The position numbers were made by a program, and so were the translations under genes. From an uncultured Verrucomicrobiota bacterium (GTDB taxonomy: Bacteria > Verrucomicrobiota > Verrucomicrobiia > Limisphaerales > JADLHS01), in contig CALAYC010000132.1 in NCBI GenBank assembly GCA_937894935.1, positions 1 through 13,650 on the forward strand: a DNA stretch of 13,650 nucleotides. Reading direction: 5' to 3'. Positions 6,651-13,198 of the stretch are shown here, one piece after another. A model generated the notes under the pieces. The model ran no database searches and was not told where the DNA came from. It saw only the letters and a program-made list of their open reading frames with translations. Each line of letters opens with the position of its first letter. The first letter of the stretch is position 1.

Positions 6651-7901
6651 ATGCGCACTGTTCATGTTCTAAGAAAATTCAATCGCGCCGAATGGGGCGG
6701 GACGGAGTCCGCAGTGAATCGTTTGCTTCACGGGTTGAACAGTGACGGTGTCGAGTCCGTGGTTTTTTGCCCGCGCCCGGATCGCAATCAGATGCAGACT
6801 GCCACCTCAGTAAATGGCGCGGTAATTCGTCACTTCAACGCATGCGTGCCGGTGTGGGGTTTGAGCGAAAGTGAACGACGGCAATTTGTCGCGGTGGGAG
6901 GGAATCTCTTCTCATTCGATTTGCTGTCGGCGCTGTGGTGCGAGCCCGACGTGGAATTGATTCATTCGCATACGCTCGGGCGACTCGGCGCGATTGCGGG
7001 AACGGTGGCGCGACGGCGGCGCGTTCCGTTTGTAGTGACGATTCATGGGGGCTATCTCGATCTGCCGGCGGCGATGAAGCGCGAGTTTCATCAACCCAGC
7101 AATCGTGGTTTTGATTGGGGACGAATTTTCGGACTGTTGCTGAAGTCGCGGCAAATGCTGGAACATGCGGATGCGATTCTGACGTGCAATCCGACGGAGG
7201 CAGCGTTGCTTCAGGAAAAATTTCCGTATCAGCGCGTGCAAGTCATGCCCCATGGAATTGATTCGGCGGCGTATCAACTGGAATCGCGCGAAGTGGCTTT
7301 TTCTGCATGGCCGCAACTGCGAAATCGGCAGGGGCTGTTGTGCGTGGGGCGCATTGATGCGGTGAAAAATCAACGCTGGTTGGTAGAGCAGGGCGAACGC
7401 ATTTTCAAATCGCATCCCAACGCGTTGCTGGTGTTCGCCGGTCCCTCTACCGATTCCGATTACAGTACGGCGCTGGAACGCCTGGTCAGCGAGCGGGGCT
7501 GGCCGGACAAAGTTTTTTTTACGGGCGGCTTGCCGCCGGGCGATCGTCGTCTGATTGGTCTATTTCAACTGGCCGATGTGGTCATTCTGCCTTCGATTTC
7601 GGAAACGTTCGGGCTCGTATTACTTGAGGCCTGGGCGGCGGGAACAGTGGTGTTGGCGAGTTGCACCTCAGGCGCGAAGGCATTGATCGAACCTGGTGAG
7701 AATGGCGGTTTGTTCGATCTCGAAACGCCGGAATCTTTTCATGAATTGCTCGATGTAATGTTGAATCGCAGCGACGTGCGACAGGAATTCGCTCGCGTCG
7801 GACAGGCAAAAGTTCTGGCCGATTATGATCTTCAGGCGGTCGCGCGGCGGACGCGCCAGCTTTATCACCAACTTATCGAAGCCAAATCATGCGCTACGTA
7901 A
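6651..7901 (+). CDS. GT4 family glycosyltransferase
   Basis: This 416-residue enzyme has a GT-B fold. The N-terminal acceptor domain has the glycine loop WGGTESAVNRLLHGL (15-29) and IHSHTLGRLG (104-113). The linker carries MPHGID (199-204). The donor domain begins CVGRIDAVKNQ (231-241) and holds the retaining-enzyme EX7E motif within SETFGLVLLEAWAAG (317-331), with E318 and E326. Known relatives move sugars from GDP- or UDP-sugars onto lipid-linked or sugar acceptors in the cytosol. ATG 6651 is 3 bp after the upstream stop, and its end overlaps the deacetylase-like gene by 13 bp, so translation is likely coupled. Activity class is firm. Donor and acceptor are unknown. Confidence 0.9.
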   Translation: MRTVHVLRKFNRAEWGGTESAVNRLLHGLNSDGVESVVFCPRPDRNQMQTATSVNGAVIRHFNACVPVWGLSESERRQFVAVGGNLFSFDLLSALWCEPDVELIHSHTLGRLGAIAGTVARRRRVPFVVTIHGGYLDLPAAMKREFHQPSNRGFDWGRIFGLLLKSRQMLEHADAILTCNPTEAALLQEKFPYQRVQVMPHGIDSAAYQLESREVAFSAWPQLRNRQGLLCVGRIDAVKNQRWLVEQGERIFKSHPNALLVFAGPSTDSDYSTALERLVSERGWPDKVFFTGGLPPGDRRLIGLFQLADVVILPSISETFGLVLLEAWAAGTVVLASCTSGAKALIEPGENGGLFDLETPESFHELLDVMLNRSDVRQEFARVGQAKVLADYDLQAVARRTRQLYHQLIEAKSCAT

Positions 7902-8701
7902 TTTTGCGCGACGACGACACCAATGCGTTTACGCCCATCGATTGTCTGGAGCGGCTGTATCGGCCGTTTCTGGACCGAAAGCTGCCGGTGAATCTCGCCA
8001 CCATTCCGCGCGTGCGAACTGATACGTTGCGAATGGATGGCAAGCGCGAAGAGTTTATTTTTGGCGCGAGTGTAGAGTCGCATCGGTCCGTGCCGCTCAC
8101 GCAAAATGGTCGGTTGATTCATTATCTGCACGAGAATTCCGGTTATCACGTCGTGCAACATGGCTATCATCATACGATGAACGAGTTCGCCTCAGGCAAA
8201 CCGGAGGAGATTCGGCATCGCATCGAACGAGGGCGAGACGTGTTGGACGGAGTGGGCTTTGCCGAAGCCAAGACGTTTGTCGCGCCCTACGATCAATATT
8301 CGCCGCTGAGCGTGCAGGAGATTGCGCAGAATTTTCGTGTGTTCTCGACCGGCTGGTTTGAATTGCGAAAGCTGCCGATGAACTGGTGGCCGCTTTATGC
8401 GCTGAAGAAAATGCTGCGACGACCGCATTGGCGCATCGGCAGAACATTGTTGTTATCGCATCCTGGCTGTTTGCTTTCGCGGCATCGGCCCTGTGCGAAT
8501 ATGTTGAACTCCATTCGACAAACGGTCGCACGACAACAGATCACCGTGTTGGTGACGCATTGGTGGGAATACTTCAGCGACGGCGAGGAAAATGTGCCGT
8601 TCATTCGTGTCCTTCATGATACGGCCGCATGGTTGGCAGATCAGACGGATGTGAAAGTAATTGCTTTCGACGATCTGGAATCGAAAGCGCTTGTTGCGTG
8701 A
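7889..8701 (+). CDS. Polysaccharide deacetylase-like protein (NodB / DUF2334 type)
   Basis: The 270-residue protein starts with MRYVILRDDD, where the Asp run (8-10) matches the metal- and base-providing Asp pair of NodB-fold deacetylases. It also has the metal-binding HGYHH (91-95), an APYDQYS segment (132-138), and late strands LLLSHPG (187-193) and VTHWWEY (222-228). The layout resembles the DUF2334 branch of carbohydrate esterase family 4. Members remove acetyl groups from N-acetyl sugars, but the substrate here is not known. A signal peptide is absent, so it probably works in the cytosol on a precursor, unlike most secreted deacetylases. It overlaps the preceding GT4 gene by 13 bp and is the last gene of the plus unit. 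The downstream 51-bp gap to the convergent gene shows no clear terminator. Confidence 0.8.
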   Translation: MRYVILRDDDTNAFTPIDCLERLYRPFLDRKLPVNLATIPRVRTDTLRMDGKREEFIFGASVESHRSVPLTQNGRLIHYLHENSGYHVVQHGYHHTMNEFASGKPEEIRHRIERGRDVLDGVGFAEAKTFVAPYDQYSPLSVQEIAQNFRVFSTGWFELRKLPMNWWPLYALKKMLRRPHWRIGRTLLLSHPGCLLSRHRPCANMLNSIRQTVARQQITVLVTHWWEYFSDGEENVPFIRVLHDTAAWLADQTDVKVIAFDDLESKALVA

Positions 8702-8752
8702 ATGCACTACGGCGAAAGGATCTTCACCACGTTTCCAGAGAAAATTGTTGTC

Positions 8753-9976
8753 TCAGTGCGCGGAGGCAAATTCGGTGGCGGGTTCAGGAATCAGCCAGTT
8801 TTTCGGACGAGCCGGTCGAGTGTTTGCTTCTTTAGCCGATTCGGCATCGCGCCTCATCAATTGAAAAATATCCGGAATGGCAGTGATGTTTTCGGGCACG
8901 GGTTGATTGCTGAGCAGCGCGGCATAGCTGTGTTTTTCGTAGGGATGATAGCCGTGCATCGCGCGAATCGGGCGTTCGCCCATGTGGCTGGGAACGATTA
9001 AAACGCCTTCTTTCACGAGGAAAATCAATTCGCCGAAATAGCGGTCAGGAAACAGGCAGTGCAGATGTTCCAGTTCGGCATCGGTCAGCACGCGGCCTTG
9101 CGAAACTTCGTGCAGGCAACGCGTGATCATCGCGCCGGCGCGTTCGTTGAAAAACCAGAAGCGCGCCAACGTGGAGTCATAGACGACGGCGTAATCCGTG
9201 CCGTGCTGCAATGGCAACGAGTCAATCACACCGCGTAAATCGAGATGAATGTCGCAATTGGCCATGCCGTGGTCGCTGAACACGTAGAGATTTACCGTTG
9301 CGTAATGGTCCAGCGCCGTTTCCATCAACCGTTCGATCCACATTTCGTAGGCTTCGAGTTTGCGCGGAATTTCCGGAGATTGATTGCCGACTCGATGTAG
9401 CAAACCATCCAGGTCGGGCAGATAGGCGAATGCGAAATCGAGTTGCTCCTGTTTAATCTCCGCTTCGAGTGCGAGGAGATTCTCTGCCTCGGAGCGGGTG
9501 GGATCACTGACGTGGTAGGAGATGTTTCGCGCTTCGAGGAAATCGAAAATATTATCGCCGCGATTCATCCCACGCGGTTGTAGTGGATTCTTTTTCTCCG
9601 TGAAATCGTAGAGCGAGATATATTGAAACGGGATGTTGTAGAGATCGAAGTAACCGCGAAAATTCAGATGCGCTTTGACGGCCTTGGATAACAACCGTCG
9701 AACGCGCCGCCGACCAGTCAGTGCTGTGGGCAGCCAGCGTAATGGGCGCAAACCTTTGAATGGAGAGCGCAGTGGATCGTAAACAAAATAGCACCAGTTG
9801 CGATGTTGGACCGGCCAATTTCCGGAAACGATGGATGGCACGCAGGCGGAGCTGTAGCCGAAGACGGATTCAAGTCGGCGGCGATGCGGAGCCAAAGCGC
9901 TCGCGAAGGTCGTGGATTTGATGATTTCCCAACCGCAGGCATCAATAAAAACGAAGAGAGGCAGAACGTTTTTCAT
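8753..9976 (-). CDS. Alkaline phosphatase superfamily protein (phosphodiesterase/pyrophosphatase-like)
   Basis: This 407-residue protein carries most metal-site motifs of the superfamily: FIDACGW near the N-terminus (D12), a Ser/Cys-rich loop GYSSACVPSIVSG (40-52) where the nucleophile should be, YLPDLDGLLHRVG (185-197; D188, D190, H194), FSDHGM (233-238; D235, H236) and HGYHPY (341-346). These resemble type I phosphodiesterase/nucleotide pyrophosphatases, which hydrolyse phosphodiester or pyrophosphate bonds using two metal ions. The nucleophile loop is shorter than in those relatives and its attacking residue is uncertain (Ser42, Ser43 or Cys45). It lacks a signal peptide, so a cytosolic site is likely. 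The ATG overlaps the stop of the STAS gene by 4 bp (ATGA). It is last in the minus operon. A role in trimming nucleotide sugars or lipid-linked intermediates is inference. Confidence 0.8.
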   Translation of the reverse strand: MKNVLPLFVFIDACGWEIIKSTTFASALAPHRRRLESVFGYSSACVPSIVSGNWPVQHRNWCYFVYDPLRSPFKGLRPLRWLPTALTGRRRVRRLLSKAVKAHLNFRGYFDLYNIPFQYISLYDFTEKKNPLQPRGMNRGDNIFDFLEARNISYHVSDPTRSEAENLLALEAEIKQEQLDFAFAYLPDLDGLLHRVGNQSPEIPRKLEAYEMWIERLMETALDHYATVNLYVFSDHGMANCDIHLDLRGVIDSLPLQHGTDYAVVYDSTLARFWFFNERAGAMITRCLHEVSQGRVLTDAELEHLHCLFPDRYFGELIFLVKEGVLIVPSHMGERPIRAMHGYHPYEKHSYAALLSNQPVPENITAIPDIFQLMRRDAESAKEANTRPARPKNWLIPEPATEFASAH

Positions 9977-10401
9977 GATGCGGCGACAACGGGATTGATG
10001 CCGGAGGTTAATGGAGGCGGAAGTGGCAGCGCGGCATCTGCTGGTAATGGAACGGTGGTTTGCATCGCTTTCACCGGGCTGTGCCCGTTTCGTAACACAA
10101 TCTCGAAAAGATGATGCATCCGTGTGAGTTCAAATACCTGTTGCACGGATGGCTGTGGATACAGCAGACGCATGACCGGCGGACCGTTTTTGCTGCGTTC
10201 GGTGGCGGTTTTGTAAAGCGAGGCAATCATCCCCAGACCGAAGCTGTCCACAAAGGTGGTTTCCGATAAATCGATTTCGATGGTCGTGAGATCTGACGTC
10301 ACTACGGCGCAGGCCTGGTCGCGTAAGGATTGGGCGTTTGCTGCGCTGAGTTCGCGCAGGTCGGTGAGGTAAAGAGTGTGGTTTTGTTTGATGATGGTCA
10401 T
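9973..10401 (-). CDS. STAS-domain protein (anti-sigma factor antagonist-like)
   Basis: The 142-residue protein has one STAS domain, from about 3 to 110. The segment IEIDLSETTFVDSFGLGMI (41-59) contains the D-S-x-G-L-G motif whose Ser (S53 here) is the phosphorylated residue in SpoIIAA/RsbV-type proteins. The C-terminal tail (about 115-142) is Pro/Ala-rich and probably disordered. STAS proteins switch partners according to their phosphorylation state. No partner Ser/Thr kinase or PP2C phosphatase lies in the window. Start ATG 10401 overlaps the upstream stop by 4 bp, and its stop overlaps the downstream start by 4 bp, so its level is tied to the polysaccharide enzymes. A weak AAAGG lies upstream of the ATG. 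The domain is clear. Control of polysaccharide synthesis is inferred, by analogy with SypA of Vibrio fischeri. Confidence 0.85.
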   Translation of the reverse strand: MTIIKQNHTLYLTDLRELSAANAQSLRDQACAVVTSDLTTIEIDLSETTFVDSFGLGMIASLYKTATERSKNGPPVMRLLYPQPSVQQVFELTRMHHLFEIVLRNGHSPVKAMQTTVPLPADAALPLPPPLTSGINPVVAAS

Positions 10402-11735
10402 TGGGAAAAGCCTTTCGCTCGCTGCGGACGAAGGTCGATGGCACGAGCGCAAAGTTCGCGCGCGCGGGTGATCGAGATGCCAAATACGAGTCGGAAAACG
10501 GCGCGGAGCAAGATTTTGGTGTCGAGCCACCAATTCGCATGCACGGCGTAATAACTGGCGTGAGCGCGTGCCTCTTCGGTGTGGACGTCGCATCCAGATT
10601 CCGTGTCCGCAAGACAAAGCCAGCCGAGCCGCGAACTGAGCCAGAGCCGTTCGAAATCATTTCGCAGGCGGGCGGCCTGATGCGGACTGAGCGGCCGATT
10701 GCCAACCCAGGCGAATTGACCGCGAACGATGTTCCAGAGTTGCGGCCAGCGTCGCAGCCAACCGCGCGCGTGGCGAAGTTCGTAATAAACCATTGTATCG
10801 CCGGTGACCGGAGAAGCTCCGTCGGGTCGGGGACGCACGGCCAACAACGGACGAAAGGCTGCGACTCGGCGCCATCGCGAACGTGCCATCCACGCAAGCG
10901 CAATGGGCGACGTTAGAATCATTATCAGCAACGCTGTGATACGACTTAGGATTCCAACCGTTGCAAATGCGGATGTTTTCGGCTTCAACGGCGCGAGCAG
11001 AAACGGGTCGGCAATTTTAATTACGGAATTCAATCGCCAGTTAATCAGTGTAGCGCCGCTCGCGATGGAATCGCGAAGCTCGATTTCTTTGCCGACGTAC
11101 GTTTCCGGGCCAACATGGCTATTTGCGATCTCTGCTCTGGTTGCGATGAACGAGCCGTTTTCGATGATGGCTGCCGGACCAACGACTGCACCCTGGCCGA
11201 TGGCAACGGATTCGCCAATCCAACAGGGCGGTTGCAGTTTTGCATCTGGCGCGATGTCGCAATGCAATCCGACCCACACACCGGGCTTAATTTCACGCAC
11301 GCCGATGCGGTCAGACGTGGCGGCGAACGGTAATTGTTGCGCCGACGCATTCATCCAATCGGCATAGCTGGTGAAAAGGTGCTGCTCAGCATTACCGGGA
11401 AATTGATCCATGACTTGAACGTCATGCGGCGCGGCGAGCCAATCGGTGTCGTTGTTGCGATAACGGCGGCGGGCTTGAACGATGGTCAATTCGCGAATCT
11501 CCGGAACGACGGTAATGGTAATGCCCCAGCGGCAACCGTCGCTCACCAGCGCGCGCACCTGTTCCGGTCGGTCCGTCGCGAGAAGAAGAATTTCGCGCGC
11601 GCCAAGTTTGACGAGATGTTCGATCCAATGTTCGAGCAGGGCTTTTCCAAACAAAGGCAGATTTGAAAGCGGAACAGATTCCGAGAGAGCGGCGACTTCG
11701 CGTCGTTCCGCAGGACAAATCAACAACGCCTTCAT
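10398..11735 (-). CDS. Composite nucleotidyltransferase-like / beta-helix / degenerate sugar transferase protein
   Basis: This 445-residue protein joins three parts. Residues 1-80 look like the Rossmann start of a sugar-phosphate nucleotidyltransferase (MKALLICPAE, HWIEHLVKLGAREILLL) but lack the usual Gly-rich GxGTRL signature and the following lysine. Residues about 150-235 have the hexad rhythm of a left-handed beta-helix (IGESVAIGQGAVVGP, NSHVGPETYVG). Residues about 260-420 resemble the bacterial sugar transferase (PGT) domain: a membrane hairpin with TSPIAL (275-280), WPQLWNIVRGQFAWVGNRPL (330-349) and WWLDTKILLRAVF (402-414). The catalytic Asp-Glu pair normally found just before PQLWN is replaced by RRW, and the KFR-M segment is absent, so PGT activity is doubtful. 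The start has a good AAAGGGAG site and abuts the upstream stop. It may be a scaffold, regulator or acquired-function enzyme. Confidence 0.75.
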   Translation of the reverse strand: MKALLICPAERREVAALSESVPLSNLPLFGKALLEHWIEHLVKLGAREILLLATDRPEQVRALVSDGCRWGITITVVPEIRELTIVQARRRYRNNDTDWLAAPHDVQVMDQFPGNAEQHLFTSYADWMNASAQQLPFAATSDRIGVREIKPGVWVGLHCDIAPDAKLQPPCWIGESVAIGQGAVVGPAAIIENGSFIATRAEIANSHVGPETYVGKEIELRDSIASGATLINWRLNSVIKIADPFLLAPLKPKTSAFATVGILSRITALLIMILTSPIALAWMARSRWRRVAAFRPLLAVRPRPDGASPVTGDTMVYYELRHARGWLRRWPQLWNIVRGQFAWVGNRPLSPHQAARLRNDFERLWLSSRLGWLCLADTESGCDVHTEEARAHASYYAVHANWWLDTKILLRAVFRLVFGISITRARELCARAIDLRPQRAKGFSQ

Positions 11736-12461
11736 TTAACAAGCTCCCTTTGCCGCCACGACAGCGGGCACGGTTTTAAATAGAATCTTCAAGTCGGTGG
11801 CAAAATCGGCGGACTCGATGTAACGCACGTCGAGTTGTACCTGTCCGGAAAAATCAATGTTGCTGCGACCACCGATCTGCCAGAGGCAGGTGATACCAGG
11901 CTTCACCGCGAGCCGGCGGCGATCGGCCAAGGAGTAACGCGCTACTTCGCGTGGTAACGGCGGGCGCGGACCAACGAGTGACATATCGCCGCGCAGGACG
12001 TTCCAGAGTTGCGGCAGTTCATCAAGTGAACATTTGCGCAGCCATTTACCAACACGCGTCAGGCGCGGATCATCTTTGATTTTGAAAGTGACACCTTCGC
12101 GGTGTTGGTTTTGGGCGAGCACTTCGCGTAGCCGGGCTTCGGCGTCGGGGCACATGGAGCGAAATTTATACATGCGAAATTCGCGACCATTGCGGCCGAC
12201 ACGAATCTGAGAAAAGAAAACCGGTCCGCCGTCTTCACAGCGAATGAGCACGGCGATCAACAGATACAGCGGACTGAACACGGCGAGAAAAATGACGCTG
12301 GCCGTAATGTCGAAGGCGCGTTTGACAACAGCATCGCTCGTGGAATGGAATCGCCAGAACCAGCGATGACCACGTGCCGTCATGTTCAACCGCCAGCGTC
12401 CGAGTGCACTCTGCATCGTCGCGTAACGGCGAAGCGGATCAGTTTGAGCGGTGCGTTCCAT
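11736..12461 (-). CDS. Initiating sugar transferase (monotopic phosphoglycosyltransferase)
   Basis: From ATG 12461 the protein has 241 residues and a complete bacterial sugar transferase domain. In order: VKRAFDI (46-52) leading into the reentrant membrane helix with its conserved Pro (SPLYLL), VFFSQIRVGRNG (81-92), YKFRSM (98-103), the catalytic SLDELPQLWNV (145-155; D147, E148), GDMSLVGPRP (158-167) and DLKILFKT (223-230). Such enzymes move a sugar-1-phosphate from a UDP-sugar to undecaprenyl phosphate, the first step of repeat-unit synthesis. It lacks the N-terminal multi-helix region of WbaP/WcaJ-type proteins. An upstream ATG at 12545 would add a 28-residue Pro/Gln-rich leader and overlap the kinase gene by 83 bp; I prefer 12461, 1 bp after the kinase stop. 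It abuts the composite gene. The sugar (glucose, galactose or an N-acetyl sugar) is not resolved. Confidence 0.88.
   Translation of the reverse strand: MERTAQTDPLRRYATMQSALGRWRLNMTARGHRWFWRFHSTSDAVVKRAFDITASVIFLAVFSPLYLLIAVLIRCEDGGPVFFSQIRVGRNGREFRMYKFRSMCPDAEARLREVLAQNQHREGVTFKIKDDPRLTRVGKWLRKCSLDELPQLWNVLRGDMSLVGPRPPLPREVARYSLADRRRLAVKPGITCLWQIGGRSNIDFSGQVQLDVRYIESADFATDLKILFKTVPAVVAAKGAC
11744..11751 (-). promoter_or_regulatory. Ribosome binding site for the composite protein
   Basis: On the minus strand AAAGGGAG precedes ATG 11735 by eight bases, inside the end of the upstream sugar transferase gene. It is the strongest Shine-Dalgarno sequence in the minus operon and fixes this start. 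Confidence 0.65.
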
Positions 12462-12462
12462 A

Positions 12463-13197
12463 TCAGGCTGAGTAAGGTAATGAAGTTGTGGTTGTTTTGG
12501 CGGCAGAGGCAATTGTCGCAAACGTTGCGGTTCGCGTGATGTCATTCGGCGACGACGGAAAATTGGCGGTCTGCAGCGCAGATTTTTCCCAGAGCAACAG
12601 GCGAATCGTTGCTGCGAGATTTTGAATCTCGCCCTGGGTTGGTTGATTCAGAATGATGTCGGCAGCGGATGACTGTGGAGCGACGAAATGATCATGCATC
12701 GGTGCGACGTCGCGCCAGAATTGTTGTTGAATCGTAAGCGGGTCGCGTCCGCGTTCGACGACATCACGTTTTAAACGGCGGTCCAGCCGGAGTTCCTGGG
12801 GGCATTCGAGATAGATTGAGAAATCAAACAGCGTGCGCACTTGAGTGTGAACCAACAACCAGAGTCCTTCGACGATCACGACAGAACTCGGCAGGAAGAG
12901 AACGTCAGGCGGAACGCGAGTATGTGTAGCGAAATCATAGCGCGGCAAATGTGTGGCACGTCCAGCGCGACAATCCTGTAATGCAGCGGCGAATCGCTCC
13001 CAATCGATAGCTTCGGGATGATCAAAATTCAAAAACGCGCGATCTCGCGCCGGTAACTGAGAGTGGTCGCGATAAAAATCATCGAGCGAAAGGCAGGAAG
13101 CGGTCGGTTCGAGTTCCTGCTCGAGGTGGCGCGCGAGCCAGGTTTTTCCAGCCCCACTACCGCCGACGATGGCGATGAGCTTGGTCGATTCTTGCAT
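12463..13197 (-). CDS. Uridine kinase-like P-loop kinase
   Basis: The 244-residue protein has the uridine kinase/phosphoribulokinase features: Walker A GGSGAGKT (12-19), SLDDFYRD (37-44), NFDHPEAIDW (57-66), YDFATHTR (87-94), VIVEGLW (107-113) and a lid-like RRLKRDVVERGRD (140-152) followed by PMHDHFVAP (166-174). Uridine kinase phosphorylates uridine or cytidine with a nucleoside triphosphate and feeds the UTP pool used for UDP-sugars. The family usually ends near 210 residues. Here about 30 extra residues of low complexity (TATFATIASAAKTTTT) follow, so the C-terminus may be an unstructured read-out. It starts 1 bp after the stop of the upstream GT4 gene. Its place inside a glycan operon suggests precursor supply or a different sugar or nucleoside substrate. 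The fold is sure. The substrate is inferred. Confidence 0.82.
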   Translation of the reverse strand: MQESTKLIAIVGGSGAGKTWLARHLEQELEPTASCLSLDDFYRDHSQLPARDRAFLNFDHPEAIDWERFAAALQDCRAGRATHLPRYDFATHTRVPPDVLFLPSSVVIVEGLWLLVHTQVRTLFDFSIYLECPQELRLDRRLKRDVVERGRDPLTIQQQFWRDVAPMHDHFVAPQSSAADIILNQPTQGEIQNLAATIRLLLWEKSALQTANFPSSPNDITRTATFATIASAAKTTTTSLPYSA

Positions 13198-13198
13198 T

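Noticed and set aside
8702..8752. Possible bidirectional terminator between the two convergent operons
   Set aside because: Only 4-bp complementary arms (GAGA/TCTC) are visible and no T-run follows, so there is no support for a terminator.
10130..10903. Minus-strand open frame of 257 codons overlapping the STAS and composite genes
   Set aside because: It is out of frame with both genes, whose domains are clear, and its own translation shows no coherent features.
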